Shown: positions 22,070-33,977 of the stretch, in pieces
How the letters are laid out: each line of letters begins with the position of its first letter
How positions within the stretch are numbered: position 1 is the stretch's first letter
Assembly (NCBI GenBank): GCA_022605425.2
Contig: CM061255.1
Location: forward strand, 434,001 to 498,000
Direction: 5' to 3'
DNA: 64,000 nt
Source: Hamiltosporidium tvaerminnensis
Taxonomy: Eukaryota > Microsporidia > Dubosqiidae
Notes under the pieces: model-generated
What the model was told of the DNA's origin: nothing
What the model saw: only the letters and a program-made list of their open reading frames with translations
The model's database searches: none
Position numbers and translations under genes: made by a program

Positions 22070-22666
22070 TTAACAACACCCTCTTTTTCTATATTCATTC
22101 TTTACAAACGTAACTCTTTCATTTATACACTTCGATCTTTTATTCATTAAACATTTAGCCATTTCATAAAATACCTCATCAATATTATCCCCACTCTTAG
22201 CACTCGTAATAAAAAATTTGATTTTTTTTATTTCCGCCTTTTCGCTATAAGCAGTAAATACGTCCTCAAAATCAACACCATCCAACATATCTCGTTTATT
22301 GCCCACAAGAAAAATAGGAATACCATTTCCTACCTCTTCTACAATTTCTTCGTACCACTTGTCCACACAATCAAAAGAACGCGGATCTGTTAAATCAAAT
22401 ACCAGTAATATGCCATTTGCATTTCTATAATAACTTCTAGTTATTGAATGAAATCTCTCTTGTCCAGCTGTGTCCCATATCTGTAACCTTACATCTTTAT
22501 CTTCTACTTTAATATCTTTAGAAACAAAATCTATTCCTATTGTATTCATAAGTGTATATTTGAATATTCCTTCTGTAAATCTATATAAAATACTTGTTTT
22601 ACCGACATTACTTTCTCCTAATATTAATATTTTATATCTATAAAAAGGATCTTTACTATGTGACAT
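22070..22666 (-). CDS. Rab-family small GTPase
   Basis: A 198-aa Ras-superfamily GTPase for vesicle traffic. All nucleotide-binding motifs are intact: P-loop GESNVGKT (17-24), switch I Thr42 in NTIGIDF, switch II DTAGQE (65-70), NKRD (123-126) and TSAK (154-157). The C-terminus ends in Cys-Cys, the typical Rab double geranylgeranylation site. Switch I and the following strand (TIGIDFVSKDI) combine features of Rab6 and the Rab1/Rab8 group, so I do not assign a subfamily. The start is supported by ATCCCTGTA (GGG at 22671-22673, plus strand) 4 nt before the ATG. Membrane recycling through GDI and an escort protein is assumed from the family. Confidence 0.96.
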   Translation of the reverse strand: MSHSKDPFYRYKILILGESNVGKTSILYRFTEGIFKYTLMNTIGIDFVSKDIKVEDKDVRLQIWDTAGQERFHSITRSYYRNANGILLVFDLTDPRSFDCVDKWYEEIVEEVGNGIPIFLVGNKRDMLDGVDFEDVFTAYSEKAEIKKIKFFITSAKSGDNIDEVFYEMAKCLMNKRSKCINERVTFVKNEYRKRGCC

Positions 22667-23329
22667 TACAGGGATATAAAAAGATCTACAAATATTTTTT
22701 TATTTTCTTATAATATAACAGACTTGTAACATATGTTGTTGAGCAAGAAATAAATTTAGTTAAAGTTTAATATAAAAAGAATAGAAGAATTTTTAAGGGA
22801 GGGATTGATGTAATAAGATTATATCAAATATAGGAGAGAAAATTAATATAAATTCGATTGTATGAATTATAAGATTAAGAATCTATATATTGAATTGAAT
22901 GACTTATAAGAGGAAGATATCGATGTAGAAAGCACGAGCAAAAAGTGTGAATTATATAAATGTAGGAATATAATTTATTTACAAATATTGAAAAAAATTT
23001 ATATTTTGGCAGAAAAAATACCTCTATCAGTGAAAAATTACATGTTTTATTTTATTATTTCTTATTTTAGTCCTATTTTACTTTTCCGGTTCGAGAATCA
23101 ACAAACAGACCCCAACCTTTTCCCTCGCTATCCAATTACACACACTAATAGGTCTTTTCATTTTACACGCAAAGTGGGTTACTGGATCAAAGTATTTCAA
23201 CTGTAATATGGTCTACATTTTAACGACCAAACTTCTAAATTTTATGTTCCACAAATCAATGACCGGTTTTTACACCAGGTTGTTGGTTTTAATACCGTTT
23301 TTTGCCTTTCATTTTTGTTATTTCAATCA
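22667..23329. other. Intergenic, nothing seen
   Basis: AT-rich, with a purine-rich segment upstream of Rab. The frame at 22988-23206 lacks motifs and a start signal. Confidence 0.5.
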
Positions 23330-23470
23330 AGTAACTTGGTATAATAAGGGATAGGCCCATATATCTGGTGTGGTTTACATCCCACCAAAATTCTAGCAAT
23401 GATTTTCACATACATTTTACACAAAAATTGCCAAATAAATAGTTTAAATGTGTTATTTTCTTTCTGCTAT
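23330..23470 (+). mobile_element. Dispersed repeat, copy E, 3' end only
   Basis: GTGTGGTTTACATCCCACCAAAATTC near 23369 and GCAATGATTTTCACA near 23396, followed by TTGCCAAATAAATAGTTT, match the last ~110 bp of copy A. It is degenerate and truncated. Confidence 0.55.
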
Positions 23471-24100
23471 TTTTTTCTGCCACCTAATTGAAATATTATA
23501 TATGATCTCTAGTGTGTACAAACCAAAATATAATTTATTTAAATTAAAGACAAGAGCATACAAATTTAATTTAATTCAGGATCCTTTTATTTTTTTTTTA
23601 GAATATAGATTTAAACGCGATTACTTTCAATTAATTCTTGCCGTATTGTATTTATGTTAAAGATTTTCATTTTGGAAAGTTAGGTCATGAGTCCGTGAAA
23701 ATCTTTTTTTGCAGAAGAATCAAAATTATTTCAGCGTAAGCTAAATGATTTTTATGAAATGACATTATTTAGCATGGTTGCTGGATATCGACAGTATTTT
23801 GATAGAATATAAAATTTTATGAATTTTGATTAATCAAAGATATAGGTAACTATACCCACAAAAGAGTAAAGCGATTGATGAATTTAAAAATCCCAAATAA
23901 ACTTTCTGTAGTATTGAATCTTCAGTTTATATTTAAAACAAAGTAGGACCATAAAATATATTATATATAAGATATAAGATTAAAGACCTAAAAAAATAAT
24001 AATTAAACCAGAAGCAATAAAACCACGTAAAAAATTTAATGGAAATTATTCTGTTAAAGTAAGAATTATAGGTGCATTATATATTGTAGACAAATCATGT
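23471..24100. other. Intergenic, nothing seen
   Basis: AT-rich; the frame at 23448-23660 is unsupported. Confidence 0.5.
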
Positions 24101-24827
24101 TTATTTTAAAGTATCACATCTTTTTTAAAACAGTGGCAAGTGTTATATTTGTTTTCATGACATTAACGCGGTTCTAGGTATAAAATAAATAACTCCTACC
24201 CAACACTCCATCCGTACCTCCTGTTATAACAACGTCTCAAAGTCTTTCATCTACCAGGTGTGTAGAACCTAATTACTAGGCGAGGCAGTTGCCCGGAGTT
24301 CGTTAATGTCCGTTGCCTATGAGTGTGATCGAAGGCCGAAGCCCCCCCCCTGGGCTCCCCCATGACTATGCAGCATATCCACTTACTCTACACTTTCTGA
24401 ACCCAATAAACTTCTAGCTAAGATATATTTCAGAGACTTACATGGGGTCCACCTAGACAGTGCAATGTCATACCAACAGGCATAACCTGATACTTAGCTT
24501 TCTTGGCTTTAAATGGTTTTTTGTTTTATATCTCCCAGGCGCTAAGTCTTCTAACTCGAGTGAGCAAGGCTGGGTTTCCATGCTTTTACATGACAATTAC
24601 CTACATGTTTAGCTGCAGTCGGCAATCTGGTTACGTCAAAAACTAAAAATAAATCGTGGAAAAAGTTTCTCAATTTCTTAGAACTCTCCTCCTCATAACA
24701 ACGCCCATGAAACAACCGAAGATGATGTGTGGTTGTATTCCCACAACAACTCAAACAATGATCTTCACACCTATTTCAATACCCATTGCTAAGCAGATAG
24801 TTTTTATGTGGTTATCTTCCCTCTACC
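24101..24827 (+). mobile_element. Dispersed repeat, copy F
   Basis: Full-length copy very close to copy A over its first 450 bp (AAAGTATCACATC through ATCTCCCAGGCGCTAAG), ending CTTCCCTCTACC. It differs mainly by point changes, so it is young relative to B and D. No convincing target-site duplication is visible. Short frames on both strands (24551-24754, 24656-24844) are inside the repeat and are not genes. Confidence 0.85.
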
Positions 24828-25522
24828 AACTCAGTTCGGAATAGTGTCATTTTTTTGATTTTTTTTGTGATACAGCTCGAAAAATAATTTACTTGATATC
24901 TGTTTATCGAACATTTCGTACAAAGATCTTAACGCCTTAAGTCTAGAACCATTCAAAATATTTAGTCTAAAACCTATAGAAAAGAAGTTTAGAGTTTAAT
25001 ATATGAGTAAAATCTCAGTAAAATGAATTGGTAAAATTCTATTGAATGTGCAAAAAAATTATAAGAACAATCTACTATTTCCTTTTGTACATAGAAGACT
25101 GTATGAATTATAATATTGGAAAATATACAAATACCTAGAATACAATATTTAGACTTTTTTTATTTCGTAGTTTATTTTCTCGGAAAAGTAGTTCTTGGTG
25201 CGATACATTTTTGCAATATAAATGTATATTAACGTGTAATTTTGAATCCACATTAATCAGCCATACAGATAAAAAAAAAATTAAAGAGAAGTTTTAAAAG
25301 GCAACAGTTATAACCATAAATAAATTTTAAGAGTTATTATAATGTTCGACAATTTTTTTTAAATTTTAAAAAAAGGCAGTAACAAACGATTCAAAAGGTT
25401 TTACTCGATATTATTCGAAATACTAAAAGGATTGTTATTTTGATGATTTATCATTGATAAAAATATTATTTCATTGAATTCGATACTAATAAAAATTTGA
25501 CAATTAAATAATATCCTTTAAT
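24828..25522. other. Intergenic, nothing seen
   Basis: AT-rich region upstream of the third orphan-family gene; no motif except a weak TCC 8 nt before that ATG. Confidence 0.5.
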
Positions 25523-27868
25523 ATGAATAACAGAATGTTAAGACAGAAAATTTGGCAACATTTGGTTTTTATCAATAGTTGGATTTTTTCAGCAAACTTT
25601 GATTATGTTACTGATGAGAAAACAGGTAATTCTTCCTCTATAGCAGAAAATCATGTGGCGAATAATACAAAAATAGATATATATACAAATCATTCTATAG
25701 ACAATATTTTAAGTACGCATATAAATGTGCATCTGACTGATAATAATTATCATGATTCTGGTTGCCCTCGATATACTATATCCAATCGATTTCATCCTTA
25801 TTTTTTACCCCAAAGTATATCCGAGACACCCATAAGTAGTCATGGTTACCAAAGAAACGTTAAAACACATTTTATTTCGCCAAACACACTTGCATGTTCT
25901 AGCACAGATGAAAGAGATCCTAATAGAATGTATTCGACTTATTACAACAAAAACTTTAATTGCCAGAAACAGAATTTCAAAGTCCCAAATAAACATCCAC
26001 AGCCTATTGAAGATATTTCATTTGTTCACAGCATATCTAAAAATATTACTGGGAATATGCTATATGATATACCTTCAATCCAAAATGAATCTAGCATGAT
26101 ATCAAGTACAGCTACCAAAGATGAATGTTTTCACTCAATGCCCATTCCTCCGCTTCAAGATAATATGGATTCTAGAAAAAAAATGTTGGATGTTAATGTC
26201 TGTGAAGGAAAAATATCTTTAGTCGAACCCGGGAAAAATATTAGCATTACTTCAGATTTCGGCTGCTATAAAGAACAAAATAACCAAGGCATAATTTTGA
26301 AGGGGAGAACTCCTGATATAATAGATGATACAAATATAAATCAAAATATATCTGTTATGTTACGGAATGGAAAAACAATTGAAGAGATATGGAGCGATTT
26401 AGCCACCAAACCTCGAGAATACATTGCCACATCGGACAATTCAAAAATGTCTAGAACAAAAGTAGACTTTGATAAGAAAAAAAATATCGTTAACTACTTT
26501 AGCAACTATTTTATCGAATTTTCAATGACACAATTTCAAAAAATATCGAAATATTTGTTCATAAAATTGAGAGCAATGCAAAGAGACTATGAAAATGTTT
26601 TTAAATTCTTAGTAGATGCCGAGAGATTTAATTCAACAGAAAAAGAAAAATATGTTAGAGACAATATATTCAGCAGTATTATTGAATATACAAGCCAAAA
26701 AAAAATTTTACCGAAGGAAAAAATTCCGGAATTTGTTGAGTTAATATTTTCCGGCATAAATCCAATCATTCAAAATAAACTTTTGGATAAAGATGCATCT
26801 ATTCCACAGATTAAATTACATTCCAAGCATTTAAAATATTCTATATATGAATTGGAAAATATGTTTTCAGCAGAAATAAGAAATTTAGAAACACAGGACA
26901 TTGATATTTCAAATATAATAAATTTATGTTCTTTTTTTGTCAAGTATGAAAAGACTTTGTTCGGTGATATGAATATCAGTACAATAATAGAAGTATTGAG
27001 AATTCCTAGATTAAACGAAACGTTATCTAAACTTAAAGAATGTCTGAATAAAAATATGATTTATGAAATATATATGTTTCTAGAGTTGTATGAACAAAAT
27101 CTTGTGTGCTATATAAGAAAACATCATGTGATTTCAACCATTTTTATTATAAAAACACTGTATATTCATATAAATAGAATAAATTACACAGACTTCTTTA
27201 GAGATTTGTATAAAGATGTATATTCTAAGCAAAGATTTACATTAGCTACTCAAATTTTTGGTGCTGGAAGGCTTTTCGAAAGACTATGGAGAAATTAAGT
27301 AAATCAAAAAATCAAAGCAGATTGTTATGGAATGTTGAATACTTGTCGTTTGTTTTTTCAAGTTATAAATTTTTGCGATATAAGTCATTGTCTTCTCAAA
27401 TTACAAATACCTTGTTTGATAGCCATGATATTTGACAAGTCATTTCTATTTAACGAAAACCAAGTCAACGAATTTATTGCTTTTCTTTTATACCTTATGA
27501 AAATTACGGATGATCATAACGAAGACTTCTATAGCGATAAAACAAAATATTTTTTAGAAATAAATAACTTATTGATTGATAACATCACCGAATCAATCAT
27601 ATTATTCATTAATAAAAATAGAAAAATCCGAAGTTCAAAATATGAAATTGAAATAATAGGAGAAAAATGCATTCAATTTTTAAATAATTCATCAAAAACC
27701 CCCGAGGAAGAAATAAATCAAAAGGATAGACTACAGCGATTATACATTTCGCAGCTTTACTGGGTTATTGCTTTCAGAAGCAGGGCTACCTGTTTTTTAT
27801 TACCGCATAACAATATTTCACGCTTCTTTAATACTTATTATAGAAAAATAGTTTCGGAATCTGATTAA
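25523..27868 (+). pseudogene. Orphan family member 3, broken by one in-frame stop
   Basis: The frame is open from the ATG at 25523 to a stop at 27866-27868 except for a single TAA at 27296-27298. Paralogue 2 has RNLEEYETKANCYGMLN at this point. Here RN is followed by the stop and then VNQKIKADCYGMLN, so exactly one codon is affected and no frameshift is present. The N-terminus (IWQHLVFINSWIFSANF, about residues 10-28) is signal-like. The middle is disordered. The helical domain keeps VKYEKTLFGDM, HHVISTIFII, GRLFERLW, LLKLQIPCLIAM and QLYWVIAF. The undamaged remainder suggests very recent inactivation. A sequencing error or a still-used truncated 591-aa product are alternatives. Confidence 0.8.
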
Positions 27869-30800
27869 GATTTAAATTTTATGATTATTAAGTCTTCTCA
27901 TATTATTATAAATATGAGTTTCGATTCGAAGTATCTTTAAAATAAATAGCTTGTTATTTTATATTTATACTTAATTTCTGTTACTTATTTAACCTTTGGT
28001 TATTTTCATAGCCAGTTATTTAAATCAAAAATTTCTTATAGCAATTTGATTTAATTTAAAGTTTTTGGATTATTTATTACTTTATATTTTGAGACTAGTT
28101 TCTATTTTCGTCGCTAATTTTTATAATTCATATTACCTTAATTTAAATCTCAATAAATCTTAGGGATTTGAACTGTGTATTTTTAATCGACAACTAATAT
28201 GCAAAACGTAAATTAAGTATAAAATATGTGTGAGTTTTTTAGAAATTTTGAAATTTTATTTATGTAACCTTCATATACCTATTTTTTCTTAATTCGATGG
28301 ATTTGAATGAAAAAAAATGTCGTGTCTGGCCATTATAAAATTTACTTTGGGGAGAACAGTCAAAACAACATAGTTTATTTATTCGATTAAGTTCTGATCC
28401 GAGTTTTAATTTTTTATGTTTTAATAATGCATCTTCATGTCACAAGTAAATTCCTTTTAATCAAAAAGTATGATAGAAGATATTAAATCTCAAACAAAAC
28501 TTCATATATAATCGGTCATAGTTTTAAAATCAAAATAAACTTTTATAAATTTTTATTCTACTTCATATTTATTATATGTTTGTAATTATAGTTTTAATTA
28601 TTTGATATATATGATAAATTTGACAAATATCGAATTTCTTTAAATTATTGCTCATTCACAACAAAATTAACTGAGCAATAATTTTAAAAAAATAATTAAT
28701 TTTTTCTGATAAATTTTATTACAATACAAGTTTGTTTGATATTTATGTTTTGGATAGAAAAAATTGTATTTTTTCGAAATTAAATTTTTCATCAAAATGA
28801 AATTACTTGTGACAAATATGGAAATTATAGAGATAAAGAATATAAAAGTTGGAAAAATTATCTTCTAATATGAATCACAATGAAGAAAATATGGGTTTTA
28901 AAACAAGACGGCAATATATACATCAAAAATGGGTAGTTATATGCGAAAACCAGTGAAAACATCATTAAAGAAATTTGGCAGGATATAATAAGATAATGCA
29001 GGTCAATATAATCGCCTCTGTGTATTTTGATGGTCTTATTTACAGAATATCAGTAGAATAGTGAATAATAGGAATAGAGCGCGAGTTTAGACAAGAAAGA
29101 AAATCCAAAGTATCGGTTAAAACTCGCTTTTATAGCCAATAATATAAGCTTCAGTGGAATAACAATTCAAATCTGATTTTATTTGCAATTTTTTTTGGAA
29201 AATTCTGATATTTTCTATTAATTTACGAAATTACTGACGTGTATTGAGGCTTATGTAGTATCAGGCACATTTTGATTGCAGAACTAGTTTTTATCGAAGA
29301 AACTTTTATAAAGTGCAAAGTCTGGTTTGAGAACGCATTTGAAAATCATATTTTTCTCGAAGTCCGCTTATGAATTTAAAAATAGACAATGAGTATTCAG
29401 TTGTTACGATAAAATAAGCAAATACGTGGTTAATGCAAATTTTAATTTTTATCTATAAGAAGAAAGCATTCATTTAATTAGATCTGGTTTACATATAAAA
29501 TAGACAAATTATACGCAAGCTTCCATAAATTCTAAAAATCTCAGCGAAAAAGAGTGATCGATTTATAAAAAACCAGGCTTGGTATAAGCAAACATAAATA
29601 AAAGCAATTTACAAAACGCTGATAGAGACTTGTCAAGGTTTTATAATAAAAATGGTTCTAAATACCAAGAAGATACAATTTATGGTAAATTATTTTCGAT
29701 TTTAGATTAAAAAATGTTCAAAGGTAGAAATAGAAACATCTAAGTGCCATTCGATGAAGATTTATTAAATATTGAGCGTGATAATGTAATAAAATCAATA
29801 TTTTTCACACCTTCTAATTTAAAATTTAGATGAATTTGCGTTTCATAAAAGACAGATGCTCATATACACTTTTTTACCTAAAATTCAATCCTGATGATGG
29901 TTCTCTTGAGAAAGAGTGATTTTGATGGAAATTAAAGTACAAAAAAAAGTTAGAATTAGTGGCTGTTACAAAGAATGCCGTTATATAGAAATTGTCAGAA
30001 GTTTATGTGAATTCCTGTGTAGAATACAAGGAATATTAAAACCTCTTTGAAAAAATCCCATATAGAATATCATGTGATGAATTGGTTAATTTGACAAAAA
30101 AATACATCATTAAAACCTCATTTATCATAAGAAACAGTTTATACATTAAAAACCAGTAGTTTCCAATTTACTTTTAATTTCTTAATTCTTGTGTAGAGTT
30201 TCTCTCATATTCTACGCTATGAAAATAAAAATATTAGAAAAAAAAAGAATAAGAAACGAATGTAAATACCGCAAGAAAAGCTTTGTGAATAAATGAATTA
30301 AGATGTACAAAAAAAATCTTATATATTAACTTTAGACTTTAGATTCGAACAATTTTTTGTGATTCTATAATAGGTTCAAATACTATATAAAGTCAGATAA
30401 TGTATTAATGATACGTTTATAAAGAGACTTTTACATCTTAAAAGTTTAAATGTTTATTGATATCTGTGAATAATAGTATATAGCAAATTAAAAGCCAAGA
30501 AGTATATATTTTGCGAAAACAACAACTTTTTGCATCGAAAAGAAGCTTTTTATTTCAAATTGATTTCAAGAAAACATAGTGCACAATTCTAGATTTTTTG
30601 ATATCATTAATCATTCATCAACATATACTTCAACTTAAACTGCAAAGTTTTTAATTTTAATAAAATCAACAAGTATAATATTGCAAATGAAGCATAAAAA
30701 ACAGATGAAATGTGAGTTTGCTTACCTATATCAGTTTAAAAGATGCCTGGAATGTTAGAATTAAAGTGAACTGATGGTTTTTAAATAATATGAAAGAAAA

Positions 30801-32740
30801 TATAAACAATTAAAGAAGAGTAAGCATTATAAAGACAAACGATAGTAACCAAGCCATCTTGTAATGTAAAAGATTTTTCTCGCTAGAAATATGAAAAAAA
30901 AATAAATTCTAAGAACGAAATTTTATAAAACGAAATAGAAAAGTGAAAACTAGTGTCAAAGATATTTGAGATACAAATAATTAAAGGAGCGTAAACGAGA
31001 TTCTTAAATTTTTTTTATTTAAGAAAATGGCGATACAATAAGCAGTATTACACCGTTTTTAACAGAAAAAATATTATAATTATTGAGGATTATGTGCGCT
31101 GATGGTAATCTTTCAATATTAATAGCTTTTGTAGAGTTGTGATCAAAAAGAGATATCCGACTGCATAATTTGGCAAATTAAGCTATTCGGATTAAAAAAA
31201 TACTGATCTGAAACGCAAATAAATTTATACTTACAAAACTAAAAAAAGCCGTGTTGCTCGAAAGATTATTAAAGAATAATATTTGGAAATAAGAATGAAC
31301 ACTAGTTTAATAACCACCATCAAAATATAAAACTATAGAACAGGTTTATCTTTAGATGATAAATTAACGAAGATTGCGCTTTAAAATTAGAATCAATTTA
31401 AAAAAACAGCTTCAGATTATTAAAAACCCAAAAGCACAAAATATGTTTGTTTACTCGCCAATGAGTTCGAAAATAATTTTAAGTTTGCAATTATAAATTT
31501 TAAATACACAACCCGAGATAACATTGCTTAAAAACTCATAAAATATATTTAAAAAAATTTCGAATAACAGACAGAATAGAAACACAACGCCAATCAATAT
31601 TCCTAAAAAAACGACCAAAACCATGTATTTTTAATGAAGAAGAGATTTGATGTAAGAATTAATTTTTAAGGGATCCAAAAAAAATAAGACTACAAGACCC
31701 ACAAAAGAAACCGAGCGAAATAAACAACGAATGTAACTACTACACATTTAAACCAATTAATAAGCTTCAAGTAAGAAAAATTACACAAAATTTATATAAT
31801 TCATTGTGTAGATGAAATATCCGAAAACCAACCTTCAACTAAAAGCAAGGTACAAAAATAGAATATTTGTACTGGCTAAATAAAACAGAAAAAAAGCTAT
31901 AAAATAGCAACTAAAACCAAAAAGAAGTCACTAGTATTAAATAAATATAAACAAATGCAAAATATATGAAATTCAAATTTATTATTATTCCTTTTAAAAG
32001 TATATTATCACAAATGACTTCACAAAAAAAATTTTCATTCTATTTCGTATCACATACGAGCTTGACTTTGAAAATACAAATAATATTTTCCATTTGCGAT
32101 ATTATTACCATAAAAATAGATTTATTTATTTCCAACAAAATTCAAGAATATTTACCTTTATAAACGAAAACAGAAATATCCCAACATATAAGATAAACAC
32201 AAAAATGTGTAAAAACTCGATTCTACTCCAGTTTAAGATGTAAGTAACAAATGTATTATACTTTCCACATTCATTTATTTTTTTAATATTCTAGATTCTA
32301 ATATCAAACCATTGAAATTTGTAAACCAAATGCCATAATAAAAATCAGAGATTTTTAAATACATTTCTTTAGAACCAAATAATCCCCAAACATTTTATTA
32401 AATCAAAACCTTATACTTGCAAAGACAAATTTTAGCGAGTTTATAAACAATTATCTCATATTATACAATCAATAAATTTCATAACTAAAATCTTAAAACT
32501 TATAAAAATATACTTTATAATGTTTAATTAGTTAAAAAAAATGTAAAACTCTAATACCAATGTTCTCATTAAAAATATAAATTTACAATTTATTTATAAA
32601 TATACTTGTAAGTAATAGCTTATACATGTATAAATTCACACATCTTCGATACATTAAATTATCTCCAAAAAAAACTTATCTATCCAACTATTTTTACTAT
32701 AATCTTATTTTAGATTATAATCAATTTCCAAATGCCAATA
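27869..32740. other. 4.9-kb gene desert
   Basis: No supported gene. Frames are short throughout. From about 31,700 onward the plus strand becomes poor in G. The frame at 31966-32163 is unsupported. I could not align this region to any element in the window. Confidence 0.5.
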
Positions 32741-32741
32741 A

Positions 32742-32942
32742 ATTTACAAATATATAGTCATTTACCTTCCCATTTGCTAAAATTGACTCCTTTACATGTA
32801 CACAATATATTTACAAATATATAGTCATTTACCTTCCCATTTGCTAAAATTTTCTCCTTTACATGTACACAATAAATTTACAAATATATAGTCATTTACC
32901 TTCCCATTTGCTAATATTTTCTCCTTTACATGTACACAATTT
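32742..32942. repeat. 67-bp tandem repeat, three copies
   Basis: Units start at 32742, 32809 and 32876, each beginning ATTTACAAATATATAGTCAT and ending near TTTACATGTACACAAT. Copies 2 and 3 share the TTTCTCC variant where copy 1 has TGACTCC. There is no spacer structure, so this is a minisatellite and not a CRISPR array. Confidence 0.9.
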
Positions 32943-33486
32943 ATACTTAAAACAGAAAAGATCAGCTTTGATCAAAAAACCTAATCCAATATAAAGAATT
33001 ATATTTTAAACACCTATACATGGTAAAGCAATAATTCACCTGTAAATTGTATTACATCCATAAAGAAAAAACAAGCTAAACATACAAATAAAGATTAAGA
33101 ATATAATTAAAAAAGAATGTTTCTAAACTTTCAAAACACCAAATACTTCAAATATATTTTTTTCAAATTTCTTTTCTAATTATTATATAAATACTTAATA
33201 AAAATATCAGATAAGAATGTAGTATACAAATATTTATATTTTTCTAATTATTTGTTCATTTGTCTATAGAATAATTTCATTTAAGAACCAATCTCCCAAT
33301 AATATAATATATTCACTTAATTATAACAAAGTAAAATTTAAAAATTTAAAAAAAAATCTCCTCAAATTTAATTAAGAAAACCTCTTTATAAAGAATATAC
33401 AAATATTAAAGTCATAAAATAAAAACAATAAAAAGATTTAAAAAACAGATATAAAAAAATATATTTAATATAATCTATACTTTTAA

Positions 33487-33560
33487 TAAAATCTCTAATA
33501 TTTAATAAAATCTCTAATATTTAATAAAATTCTTATTTTTAATAAAATCTCTAATATTTA
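33487..33560. repeat. 19-bp AT-rich tandem repeat
   Basis: About four copies of AATAAAATCTCTAATATTT, one interrupted, in the region upstream of the P4-ATPase. Confidence 0.75.
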
Positions 33561-33564
33561 ATAT

Positions 33565-33770
33565 AACCAATAAAATACTCTTTATCTACAACCAATAGTA
33601 CTATCATATCATATATTATCATATGTGATAGTATTAACCAATAAAATACTCCTTATCTACAACCAATAGTACTATCATATCATATATTATCATATGTGAT
33701 AGTATTAACCAATAAAATACTCCTTATCTACAACCAATAAAATACTCCTTATCTACAACCAATATTCTAC
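33565..33770. repeat. 71-bp tandem repeat with internal palindrome
   Basis: Units begin AACCAATAAAATACTC at 33565, 33636 and 33707. The third is cut short and partly re-duplicated. Each full unit contains an imperfect palindrome around ACTATCATATCATATATTAT ending ATGTGATAGT, able to form a cruciform. It lies 200-400 bp before the P4-ATPase start. Confidence 0.85.
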
Positions 33771-33977
33771 TAACAAATACCATACTATCACACTACTAAC
33801 CAATCACTATACCAACTAACCAATCACTATACTAACCTATACCAATACCACGTAACAAATACCACCATACCACCATATAACCAATACCACCATATCACCA
33901 CATAACCAATCACTAACCAATGATACTCTTTACGTAACAAATATAAAAAAAACAACCCCCCTAAACCAAAAAAAAAA
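33771..33977 (+). promoter_or_regulatory. G-depleted, C/A-rich leader of the P4-ATPase gene
   Basis: The 200 bp before the start consists almost entirely of A, C and T, with repeated ACCAATA and ACCACCATA phrases. It ends in a run of six C at 33956-33961, 16 nt before the ATG. The C-run is a stretched version of the CCC start motif. The leader would give an unstructured, G-poor transcript. Confidence 0.5.

Noticed and set aside
27296-27298. Possible TAA reassignment or readthrough, given several in-frame stops in the window
   Set aside because: Other intact genes here (uS3, Ssu72, Rab, the LRR gene) use TAA as their terminator, and the LINE also has frameshifts and a TAG, so decay explains the stops better.
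32742-32942. Three regularly spaced repeats, considered as a CRISPR array
   Set aside because: The 67-bp units are contiguous with no variable spacers, and the window is eukaryotic.
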